From Leucobacter chromiireducens subsp. chromiireducens (GTDB lineage Bacteria; Actinomycetota; Actinomycetes; Actinomycetales; Microbacteriaceae): a stretch of DNA of 64,000 bases. Location of the stretch: NCBI RefSeq assembly GCF_016758255.1, contig NZ_QYAD01000002.1:124001-188000 (forward strand). Reading direction: 5' to 3'. Below the pieces are notes generated by a model. That model saw nothing but the letters and a program-made list of their open reading frames with translations, was not told the DNA's origin and searched no databases. Positions 44,326 to 55,300 of the stretch are shown here, piece after piece. How positions within the stretch are numbered: the stretch's first letter is position 1; every line of letters starts with the position of its first letter. The position numbers and the translations under genes were made by a program.

Positions 44326-44910
44326 CTAGAGCTTCAGTGGGATGGCTTTGAGCTGCTGGATCCGAAGCCCAGTGCTCTTCGCCAGTTGCGTGAGATCGTC
44401 TGCGCCATGCCGCCGTGCAGCATCCGTGACGATTGCCGCGCACGCTTCGGCGTCTGCCAGCGCATTGTGATGCGCGAAGTCAACAAAACCCGCGGCGGCG
44501 GCCGAAAGCGGCAGTCGGTGAGAAGGAATCTCGTAGGTCTTTCGCGAGACCTGCACGCTGCAGAGGTACTTCAGCTTGGGTGTGGGAGTGATGCTCTCGG
44601 CGCACGCGGCTCGAATGACCCCCATATCGAAGCTGGCATTATGCGCCACGGCAATGTCGGAGCCGATGAAGTCGCGAAGCTCGCTCAGCTGCTCCGCCCA
44701 CTCGCGCGCCGCCACGACCATGTCAGGGGTGATGCCGTGAATCTTGATGTTGAACGGCAAAAACTGTGCGTGCCCAGCGGGCGGCTTGATGAGCCACTCC
44801 GCACGATCAACGACCGCTCCGCCACGCACGCGCACCAACCCAACGGAGCACGCCGACGACGGGTGGCTATTGGCGGTCTCGAAATCGATCGCGGTGAAAT
44901 CTACGGGCAC
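44326..44910 (-). CDS. DEDDh 3'-5' exonuclease (DnaQ/RNase T-like)
   Basis: 194 residues. Exo I motif AIDFETAN (Asp9, Glu11), Exo II around AVAHNASFDMGVI (Asp about 93), Exo III with the DEDDh signature HNALADAEACA (His and Asp near 155-160). The fold is that of the DNA polymerase III epsilon proofreading subunit, and the free-standing form is common in actinobacteria. GTG start at 44910 with GAGGGG directly before. Divergent from ychF over 51 bp. Confidence 0.9.
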   Translation of the reverse strand: MPVDFTAIDFETANSHPSSACSVGLVRVRGGAVVDRAEWLIKPPAGHAQFLPFNIKIHGITPDMVVAAREWAEQLSELRDFIGSDIAVAHNASFDMGVIRAACAESITPTPKLKYLCSVQVSRKTYEIPSHRLPLSAAAAGFVDFAHHNALADAEACAAIVTDAARRHGADDLTQLAKSTGLRIQQLKAIPLKL

Positions 44911-44947
44911 CCCCTCAGCTTTGCACACCCCTCTGACACCGGCCGGG

Positions 44948-44953
44948 TAGACT
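44948..44953 (+). promoter_or_regulatory. -10 box of leaderless ychF
   Basis: TAGACT, 8 nt before the GTG start of ychF, preceded by CGGG as at ispH. No Shine-Dalgarno. Confidence 0.6.
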
Positions 44954-44961
44954 GGGCTCTC

Positions 44962-46035
44962 GTGGCTCTTACTATCGGAATCGTCGGTCTCCCCAACGTC
45001 GGCAAGTCGACCCTGTTCAACGCGCTGACTCACAATGACGCGCTCGCTGCGAACTACCCGTTCGCAACTATCGAGCCGAACGTTGGTGTGGTGAACCTGC
45101 CCGACCCGCGTCTCGACAAGCTCGCCGAGATCTTCGGCTCCGAGCGGATCCTGCCCGCGCCGGTCTCGTTCGTTGACATCGCCGGCATTGTTCGTGGCGC
45201 GAGCGAGGGAGAGGGCCTCGGCAACCAGTTCCTCGCGAACATCCGTGAGGCAGACGCGATCGCCCAGGTGGTGCGCGGATTCTCGGACCCCGACGTGATC
45301 CACGTCGACGGCAACGTGAACCCCGCGAGCGACATGGAGACGATCAACACCGAGCTGATCCTCGCCGACCTGCAGACCATCGAGAAGGCACTGCCGCGCT
45401 ACGAGAAGGAACTGAAGTCGAAGAAGATCGACCCGGCCGTCGTTGCCACCGCGAAGGAGGCAGCCGACGCATTGAACGCGGGGACGCTGCTTTCGCTGAG
45501 CGGGATCGACCTCGAGCCCATCCGCGAGCTCGGCATGCTCACGGCAAAGCCGTTCCTCTACGTGTTCAACGTCGATGAGGGTGTGCTGCAGGACCAGGCC
45601 AAGCTCGATGAGCTGGCCGCCCTCGTTGCGCCCGCGAAGGCGATCTTCCTCGACGCGAAGCTCGAGAGCGAACTGATTGAGCTGAGCGATGAGGACGCCG
45701 CAGAGCTCCTCGCGTCGATTGGCCAGGAGGAGAGCGGCCTCGACCAGCTCGCCCGCGTCGGCTTCGACACCCTCGGCCTGCAGACCTACCTGACCGCTGG
45801 ACCGAAGGAAGCTCGCGCGTGGACTGTGCGCAAGGGCGCCACGGCACCCCAGGCGGCCGGTGTGATCCACGGCGACTTCGAGAAGGGCTTCATTAAGGGC
45901 GAGATCATCTCCTTCGATGACCTCGTTGAGGCCGGCTCGGTAGCCGAGGCGCGTGCGAAGGGCAAGGCCCGCATGGAGGGCAAGGACTACATCATGCAGG
46001 ACGGCGACGTTTGCGAATGGCGCTTTAACGTCTAA
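44962..46035 (+). CDS. ychF: Ribosome-associated ATPase/GTPase YchF (Obg family)
   Basis: 357 residues. G-domain motifs: P-loop GLPNVGKST (9-17), switch and DIAGIVRGASEGEGLGNQFL (about 73-92), and the NVDE variant of the base-recognition loop that makes YchF prefer ATP over GTP. A coiled-coil insert and the C-terminal TGS domain (HGDFEKGFIKGEIIS onwards, ending DVCEWRFNV) follow. Binds the ribosome and is linked to stress and virulence in other bacteria. GTG at 44962 is set by the TAGACT box 8 nt before it and by the family's MALTIGIVG opening. Confidence 0.96.
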   Translation: MALTIGIVGLPNVGKSTLFNALTHNDALAANYPFATIEPNVGVVNLPDPRLDKLAEIFGSERILPAPVSFVDIAGIVRGASEGEGLGNQFLANIREADAIAQVVRGFSDPDVIHVDGNVNPASDMETINTELILADLQTIEKALPRYEKELKSKKIDPAVVATAKEAADALNAGTLLSLSGIDLEPIRELGMLTAKPFLYVFNVDEGVLQDQAKLDELAALVAPAKAIFLDAKLESELIELSDEDAAELLASIGQEESGLDQLARVGFDTLGLQTYLTAGPKEARAWTVRKGATAPQAAGVIHGDFEKGFIKGEIISFDDLVEAGSVAEARAKGKARMEGKDYIMQDGDVCEWRFNV

Positions 46036-46068
46036 GTAGTACCCCGGGGATCGACCCGGGTGGCGCGG

Positions 46069-46121
46069 GACGCGTCGGATCCGCCTCACTGCCGCATACG
46101 GAGAGAACGGATCCGCGCGTC
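46069..46121. terminator. Inverted repeat downstream of ychF
   Basis: GACGCGTCGGATCCG (46069-46083) pairs with CGGATCCGCGCGTC (46108-46121) except for one bulged T, loop 24 nt. A weaker CCCGGG...CCCGGG hairpin lies just before (46043-46060). Together they probably terminate ychF. Confidence 0.6.
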
Positions 46122-46187
46122 GCCGCGTCGACACCCTGCGAACGGAATCGTGATCGTCGCATCGCACAACGGTTTCGCGCAGGGGTG

Positions 46188-46318
46188 CTGGCCTCGGGGG
46201 AGCGCCAGCGCGCACGGGGGGACAGCGGGCGCGAGACACACCCGCGTCAGTTCGCCTGTCTGCGCGTTCACTGGTCGTACTGACCACAAACGAACAGAGG
46301 CTTTCTGGCCTCGGGGGA
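46188..46318 (+). repeat. 14-bp direct repeat CTGGCCTCGGGGGA flanking the giant gene leader
   Basis: Exact copies at 46188-46201 and 46305-46318. The second supplies the GGGGGA ribosome site of the giant gene; the first lies in a hairpin GCTGGC...GCCAGC (46187-46209). The duplicated ribosome-site sequence could be a remnant of duplication or allow alternative pairing. Confidence 0.7.
46272..46286. promoter_or_regulatory. Operator-like dyad TGGTC-N5-GACCA
   Basis: A perfect 5-bp dyad with a 5-nt centre, 38 bp before the giant gene's start codon. Suits a dimeric repressor such as a GntR-type protein; regulator unknown. Confidence 0.4.
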
Positions 46319-46324
46319 TGTGCT

Positions 46325-49300
46325 TTGAAGAAGATCTTCTCAGGAGTGGCCTCGGTGGCCCTTGTGCTGCTGTTGGTGCTTTCCGATGTCGTGGGCGGCG
46401 TGAGCGCGCTTCCTGCCGCGGTTGCCGCAGATACCCCGAGCATCACCCTGAATGGCACCGTCGCCGAGGGCGATCCTGGCTATCTCAACTCGAAGTCGAT
46501 TGTGCTCTCGGCCGGGGCAGAAACGAAGATCAACTATCGGCTTGTTCCCGGCTACGCGTCTGGGGCCGCAACAGGGGTCACCGTTGCGATCTACCTCCCC
46601 TCGCTTGAGCATGTTGGCGATGGATACCGAGTGGTTGGGCGGGATCGGGCCCCGAGCCCGCTGGGCGTCCAAGGTCGAGTGAGCGCCGGCGGCGGCTGGA
46701 ACGTGCTCTCTGACACGACCGTGCAGGGTGGCCCGATCGTGATGGAGTATGACGGAGATCTGCGCGCCGGGGTGAACCCCGCGTTTGATATCTTCCTCAC
46801 GACCTACAACGATGGCTCGGACGGACCCTACGGGGGAGTACCCGAGGGCACTCGCTTCGAGATCAACGGCTCCGTCTCATACGAGATGTTCAACCGAGTT
46901 GAGGGCTCTTCGTGGACGACACCGAACGAGCTCGACGACGAGTCGCGCGTCTCGGTGATTTCCTCGGACTTGCGCTGGGAAACGCAGATCGAATCGTACG
47001 TGCCGGGTGGCGGCCCGGATCTCGTGCCCATTTGGGATCGATACCAGTACGTCGACTATCTCTACTCGCTCTCCAACACCTCAGACAACGTCGCCGCCAA
47101 CATCGATGGCTATTCGGTCACCTTTGATATTGACTCCACTGACAGTGATGTGAACGGCATCATCCCCTTCGACATCAACCGCTGGCGGTACGAGGAAGGG
47201 GGCCCGGCTACTCCGAACGATGACCGGAACGATACATCGGGACAATTCGTCGGCGTACCTGGCGAGGGCGGCGTGCTGATCTACGACGTCACCGATTGGG
47301 ATGGCACAAGCGAACTCACCGATGAGATTCCGTACACGTATTCCGGTACCGGCATGCTCACAATCGACCGTGAGCATGGCGCGAACAAGCAGGCGCTCAC
47401 ACCTGAGGGCGCTGCCGGACCTTCCGAGCGCAAATACTTGATCTCGCTGCCATTGAGTCGGCAAGGGTTCCCGAACCCGCCCACAACGTTCCGCGTAACC
47501 GCAATCACGAATGTTCTCTTCGCGAAGACCGCGAACTGGTCAAAGACCCGCGTGGTTGAGCGCGAGATTGTCGTGCCCGAGTATGCCTTCACGTTCTCGC
47601 ACACCGCCCAGCAGCGGGAAGTTGTGTACGGCTACGAGACCTACACCGAGATCTCTGAGCTGCGCAGCGCATCAAACGCACCGACATTTGACCCGACAGT
47701 GCGCTACGAGCTTGACCCGGATGTCACTCCGGATCGCGTTAGCTATGAGATACCCGAGACCGATCTCGAACGCTTCGAGGACGTACGGGTGAGCTATCGT
47801 TTCGAAGACGAGCAGCGCGGCAAGACCGTTACCGAGTCGCTCACGCCGACGGTTTCAGATCCGGATCCCGACACGGGCCTCGTCACCCTCACGTTTGATC
47901 TCGCGGAACTGCAGAAACGCGACTGGGACCACACGCTCGTTCTCGGGCTCGGTGGTCGGGTTGAGGCAGGCGCGCTGCTGCCTGTCACCATCAAGGTCTT
48001 CGGTGCGCCTCTCCGTGTTGGCGACGTGACGTCGACGGCAACGGCCGTGTTCATCGAGAAGATCGCGAGCAACGACGATTTCGGTGGCAACACCACGTAT
48101 ACCGAGGTGCCGCACGAGACTCCGATTGATGCGAGCTACACCGTGATCTACCCCAAGGAGGTCGTGCCGAACATTGCCGTGCGCATCGATGGCACGGCCG
48201 ACCGAGCTACGGTGGATTACGGTGCGAAAACGACAATCGATTTTCTCTTCGGTGTCAACGGCACCACCGCCGCAAACTCGACAACGACGCTCGCCGTGAA
48301 CCCGAAGGTTGAGCGGCTTCGCGACGCCGAACTCACCCTTCGAGCCGCGCTCTTCGCCCAAGCGGAGCGCGTGCGAGTGAGCGTGGAAACGATCGACGGG
48401 ACCGTCACCCGGCTTGAGCTCGGAAGCCCCGCTGCGAACGGTGATGTTGTTGTCGCGTTGCCGGAGCACGTGGCGAAGGTGATGATCGAGACCGATACGC
48501 TTGCCACCGATGGCGCCGTAAACTTCGCCACGATCACGGCGAAGGTCGGGGCAAAGCTCGACAGGCAGCACTTGATCAATGCGAAGATCCGCACGTATCA
48601 GCCGAAGCCCTATGATCGGGATGCCACCCGCGAGGCCACTGGCACGATTGATATCCGGTTGCCCAATGAGCTCGTTCCAGCCGTTGATGTTGTCGGCATC
48701 TACGGCTCGCAGCGCACGCAGAAGACGACGAACGTCGGCTATGAGTCGACGTTCGAAGCCGAGTATCAGGTGGATACGAAGGGCGTGAACTCGCCTCAGG
48801 CGAGCTACACGATTGACATGCTTGCACCCACGAAGACGGGTGCGCTCGAGTTCTCCAAGATCAGACTCCAGCAGCCGTTCCTTGACGCCATCACGGATCC
48901 CGTGATCACGTTCGTGAGTGCCTCGGGGAAGGAACAGGAGTTCACGGACTCCGAAGTTGCAGCGGGGGATGTGGCTCTCACAGATATCGCGAAAATTGTC
49001 ATCTCCGGCAAGGACTTGCGTGTGCGCGGTCTGAGCGCAGTGGCGCTCGTTGAGTACCGCGCGGGCATCGAGATCGGGTCCTCGCAGACGCTGCGCGCGA
49101 CGTTCACCGGGACTCAAGAGGCCCCGTACGAGGAGACGAAGACCGCGCGCCAGCAGAATCAGGTCAACGTCCGCGAGACGCAGACCGCTGTGAAGGTTGA
49201 GGGCGTCAACCAGGTGACGCAGCCTCTCGGTGCTGGGAACGCGTACTCGGTTGACATCTATCGCTGGTGGAACCGTGGCTCCACATACAACACGCAGGAC

Positions 49301-52300
49301 TACACCCTCGACCAGGGATACAAGTCGCTCGGTGGCTTCACGACGACGCTCACCCGGCCGACCGCCGCCTCCGAGAACAACGACCAGCGCGTCAGCGTCG
49401 ACGTCGCGCTCCCGCATACCCAATTCGATCTCTACTACCTTAAGATCCGCGAGGACATGCGACCGTACCTCGAGTCGGTCGACCTCTTCCGCATGGTTGA
49501 CGGTACAGAGGTGCTCTGGAAGACAGTGCCCGGAGATGCTTGGGTGGAGAACTCACAGGAGGGCGCTGGCTTCTGGCGCATTGCCACCGCGCGGCCCGCG
49601 ACTCCGGACAGCGAGCTCTTCACCACGTACGACTCTGTCACCGGAGTGAGCGAACACCCGTATTACAAGGAAGCGTGGGACGCGGACGTACAGCCTGATT
49701 CGCCCGTCTCTCGCGTTTCGGTTCATCTGGAGTTCTCGCGAGAGAGCAACGATGCTGCTCCGCAGATGGCAGGCACACAAAATGATGTCATCGAGTACAT
49801 GGGTCGCTTCCACTCGTCTTCCGTGAAGGGGAAACAGGCGACGAAGCTCACCGCCACCGACACGTTCGGGCGCGATCGCGAACTCACCCGTACTGCCACC
49901 ACCTCAATCAACTCACTCGTCGCCTACCCGTTCGCGCAGTCGCGCACCGGCGCAAACGACAATACGTCGCTCGCGAACAAGGTGATCCCGATGGGGAGCG
50001 CGGGGGAGTACCTCGCAAGCATCTGGAACGTCAATACGGCGAACTGGTCGTACTACTCTGGGCATGGCCCCGATGTGTACGTGCCCGCCGCGACCGAGTA
50101 CGACGAGTGGCTCGGCATGTACGATCCCGCGTCGTTCCACGACAAGCTCGTCTACGAATTTGTGTACCCCGCGACTCCGGCTGATGACGCCGTGTACAAC
50201 CTGGACGCAACTCACGTCTCGATCGCCGATACGAGCACACTGCAGTACCTCACAGGGGTGCGGGTGACCGGCGCGCGAGGCGACATCCTCTCCATTGACT
50301 TTGCGGCTCCCCTCGCGCAGGCTCCCCGCTTCGACTACGACAACTCCCGTGAGCGAGGGATCCACGACGATGGCGACGGGACGTTTACGGTCTCGTTCGG
50401 TCAGGAAGGCTCCTACCCCAAGCGCTTTGAAGCGATCTTTGAGGAGGTCGCCGGATTCGGAGAGCGCACCGCAGAGCTTGATGGCATCGCCCCCGACACG
50501 CTTGGCGCTTCGCTTGCCGAGGTCGACGTGCGTGTAGCGGGTGTGGTCAATGGAAACCGCGCGCTCCAGGGCACCACGAACCTCTACCGCGTGCCGAGCG
50601 ACACGGGGGTGAAAGCCCTCATGCACACGTCGAGTGCGACGTTGACCGGCTACACGCCGAAGCTGGGCGCGAAGCTCGACATGAGCTTCGACAGCGTGAA
50701 GGTGTATGACTACCAGGCTGACGGGATTACGCCGAGCACCACGCAGGTGGCCGTGGGGATCGAGAACACCTCCGAAGCGGACATCAAGGATGCCGTCATC
50801 ACCTTCACTCCCGACGCGGCGTATCGCTCGCAGCTTGTTGCGATCCCGGAGGACATCTTCGCCGGAGACTGGTCGGTTGAACGAGTCACGGTGACGCAGG
50901 GTGGCACAACGGTTGAGATTGCCAGCGATCGCTTCATTGCCAACCCCGAGACAGGAATGCGTGAGTTCGATCTGCGCAGCCTGTTCGCAGACGGAACGCT
51001 GCGGTCACAGCCGTTCGATGTGACGCTCGGCGGTACAGCGACGTTGCTCAAGGAACACATCGATAGCATCTCCGTGGCGTTCGCGCCGCGCGATGGCACG
51101 GTCGGCCTGTGGGGCTCGATCACTCGAGGGAATTCGAACGAACCCCTTCCTACCCGCATGCGCGACGGGGGCGACCTGTTCGTCACGGGCGTGTGGGTCG
51201 ACGAGGCGGCCGACGGACCCAGCTGGAGCTCGAAGCCGACGTTCGTGACGGAGCGGAGCAAGGGCAGCGATGAGCAGATCATGCTGCATAGCGCCTTCAC
51301 CGCGAGCGCGGTGGTTACCTCCTATAACCCGATCTTCGTTTCCGCGGGCGGGGGCAACTCAGGCGAGAAGCCGACGCTGCGCCTCGCGAGTAGCTCGAGC
51401 AGCGCCGCGGCGCCACGAGTCTTCACCCGCGTGGCGCGGATGCAGGCGCACGCTGTGCATCTCCGTGAAGACTTCTCGCGGGCCGACGCGACCGGTCTGT
51501 TCTACGACGCAGATACGGGGACTCAGATCGACTTCGCAAACATCGCGGTCGGCGACACGACCCGTGTGCTCTACGAGTTGCGGAACGTCGGAACGACGGC
51601 GAGCGATGACGCTGGCCCCGGATCGCTCCCGGTGTTTTCCCCGGTTGCGCACATCGAGGCGCCCGCCTTCCTTGCGGTCTCCGACGTGCAGGCTTCCTCG
51701 GCGTACCTCCTCGCCGATCCGAACCGAGCAGGAGTCATCGCGGAGAGCGTCAATACGGCAGTCACCGTGCCGGAGGATCAGGTGCGGATCACGCGTCAGA
51801 ACAGCAAGCGCGCTGACGTCGCCTTCGACGTCACGCTGCACGACGGTGAGTCTGTGTTCTTTGTCGTCGAATACACGGCGACGAACGACCAGCCGAGCAT
51901 CCTCGGCGCGACCCAGGGCAAGACCCTGCAGTGGAACGTGTACGCGCGGCCCGCCTACACACACCACTTCATGAGCTACAACAGCGATGGCGCGAATGGG
52001 AACCGCGTGACGGGATCCACCGCCGCGGTGAACTTTGACGGCGATGCGTTTGCTGAGCAGCTCGGGCGACTGACGAACACCGCGTATCGCTACGCCGATC
52101 CGAAGCAGCTCGTCATCGAGAGCCGCTTCGACCGCGAGAACGTGTCCGGCGAGGATATGACCCTCACCGTGAAGAACATCGGCAACGAGATCCGACATGA
52201 CAACACGGCCATCGACCTGTTCCTCACTCTTGACACCGGCGGCCTGCTTGGTTTCGAGTTGACGGAGTTTCCGACCGTTCCGGCGCTCAACGTGCCCGAG

Positions 52301-55300
52301 GGTGCCGCGGCCTCCGCGCAGCCCACAGTCCTGTTCCAGGACCGGGACGGGAAGTGGGTCGACGCGGCTGATTTCGACGCGTCGGAGCATACGATGCGCG
52401 AGATCAACAAGCTCTGGATCCGCTACGGCACCGTGCACGCGGACGCTGGGCCATCGAACTTTGAGATCTCCGGAATCGGGCACTGGCGCACGCCGGCGGC
52501 CCAGAACACAAAGTCCTACCGCCTCACCTCGCAGGCGCAGACGCGCCTCACGCACCAGGACGAGACGGGTACGGGCATTGCGGAGTACAGCTACCGCACC
52601 GAGGCAGCGCAGACCGTGTACAAGGCGATCCCTACGGTCGAGTTCAACATCCAGTCCTTCGACACCCGAGCCGAGGCGACCGCGCCCTACAACGGCGCGC
52701 AGCCGGGAAAGACCGGCTACGTGGCCGGCGACGACGTGCACTACCGACTCACTGCGAAGAACCACAGCACAGATCAAGGCACGAACACGAACACGCCCTA
52801 CGGCAAGGCGCCGCTGCGCCACCCGGTGATCGTCGACAAGATCCCCGAGTACCTCAGCACCGAGCTGAGCCGCTTCGTGCACGCCGGGGAACTCGACGTC
52901 GCCGGCGCCGTCGCCGCCGGTGTACTCGAAATCCGCATGCTCGACGCCGCGGGCACCCCGCGTGACTTCACGCTGCCCGAGGTCACCATGCGCTCGGTGA
53001 CCGGCCTCGACGTCGCGGGAGCCCAAACCTTCGCAAACGACCGGCACAACGACGGTTGGGGACGGCTCTCCTCCGCCGAGCCCGTGAACACGACCGTAAA
53101 CCCGGCTGACACGATCGACTTCAACGTGTTCAGCTACACGTTCGCCGATGAAGATCTCGGCCGCGGCGAACAGCTCGAGATTGTGTACTCGGCTCAGGCG
53201 AGACAGCACGATCTGCCCCGCGCGCAGTATGCGGATGGCACCGCGGTGTTCGCGCCGCTCTTCGGCTGGTACGGCAGCAACATTCCCGTCGCGAACTCTG
53301 CGAAGCAGACCTCGATGGATCTCGCTGCGCTGCTCCATGATGCCGGGATCACTGGCGACCGGGGGCACGAGATGACCGCCTCCGAATTCCTGTCGAATTC
53401 GCACTCTTGGCTGCCCGGCTCCAACGACCGGCGCCGCGACGCGAGCAACTCGCCGGGGTCGTACGTCCAGGCGACCTACTACGATGCCTCGGCGAATGTC
53501 GAGAAGTCGCACACGGCACATCTCCGGGAGACTGCCGCGAGCGAGCTCTACACGAGCTTCTCATCGACCGCGCTCGACGAGAACTTCGCGTACGTCACGA
53601 AGGCGCGTGTGGCCGACGGCGCGGTCACCGCGCCGGAGCGAATTCTCTGGGCGCAGGACGGAATGCAACTGAACCGCGCCTGGCTCTCGGGGGCGAGCGA
53701 GATGGTGCCCGATACGGAGCGCGCCGCGTGGGGCACCGACGCGGCGAACTTTGTCGAGCACGACGGCTCGCTGAACTCGTACGAGCGGCATCGGCTCGGC
53801 TACACACCATACGTCGAGGACGACTACAGCTACGCCGTGCAACTGCACGAGGAATTCACCGTGCGACTCCATGCGGCAAACCTCGGCGATCGTGCGATCG
53901 GCAGCGGGCTCGAGTACACGGAAATCCTCCCGCTGGGGATCAGCCCGTACGACGAGTCCGGGCAACTCCTCGGAGTGGCCGCGCTGAGCGGCGGCGGCGG
54001 CGAACTGGTGAGCGAGGTTGAGATCCTCCAGAGCCCGGACAACGATCAGGGCTACCGAGCTCCCGCCCAGTCGCAGGAGGCTGGCACGTACGCCGAGTCG
54101 ACCCGCGATGACGGGATCCCCTACGTGCTCCGGGTGCGGGTCGCAGGCGAGGTGACCGGGCTCTTCGGCTCGGCTGCCGCTGACCAGAACCTGCAGACGC
54201 AGCGCGTCGAGATTCGGGTGCGCGTCGCCGGAGAGGTCCCCGCGAACGCGCAGGGCCTCTCACTCTGGCACGACCAGTTCACCCTCAGCACGATCGCGCC
54301 CGAGGAATACCTCGAGATCTACGGCGCGGAGTACGGCGGGTTCAACCGCTCGATTGGCGTGTACAACACTGCCCGCTTCCCGAACGACGGCATGGCGCAG
54401 GGCCTGAACGTGAACGACCTCGCCTATGACTTCGGCTCCTACACCTCGTACTTTGCGGTGGAGCCGTGGGGCCGCTACGTGCGCGGCCTGAACGCGCAGG
54501 GCACCGCGACCTCTGTCGACGGCGGTCGCCCTGCCCTCGTCACGGGCGACCAGATCACGATGCGCCGACCGACGCTCCGCGTGTGGAGCAGCGCGAGCAA
54601 GGATGCGTATCCCGCCGGGATCGATTCGACGATCGAGGACTTCAGCGTCGATCTGTACGAGGAGTTTTCGATCCGCTCCACCGTCGAGAATCAGCAGCTC
54701 GAGGTGCTTGGCGAGTACAACCGGGTGAACAGTGGCTACAACCGCTACTCGGGGGAAAACTTCAACGACGACATCTGGAAGAACGCACCCCAGACCATCG
54801 GCGGTGCGCGCGGCACCTGGTTCGAGCCGACCGTCACCATCGCACTGCCCTACGGCATCGCCCCCGTCCTCGCGGATGGAACGGTCGCCCGCTACGACGG
54901 CGAGCTCGCACAGCAGCAGAGCGTCGAGTTCTCGGCGTCTGCGCAGACGCTCGGACTTGGCAGCTCGGCACCAGCACGGGATCTGAGTGAGCTCTTCGAC
55001 GTGCGCGTCGAACGGCTCGAGGACAAGCTGGGGGAGCGCTTCCTGCTGCACTTCACGGCTCGCGCCGACCGCGCCACCGAGATCGCAACCGGCGAATCGC
55101 TCGAGATCACGCCCCGCGTGGCCACGATCGACACGCCGCTCTACGGTGCTGACACCGACGACAGCCGCTATCAGCACTTGCTCGCGCTCGCGGGCACGCA
55201 GCGGCCGGTCTTCGCTCCCGTCGTCTCAGAGCGCTATACGACCGGCGCACCCCCGTCGCTCTCTGCGCGCGACCAGGGTGTCTCGGCCGCCCCGAACAAT

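Noticed and set aside
46041-46061. Possible tRNA end (GGGGATCGACCCGGG)
   Set aside because: It is only a short hairpin; no acceptor, D or anticodon arm can be drawn around it.
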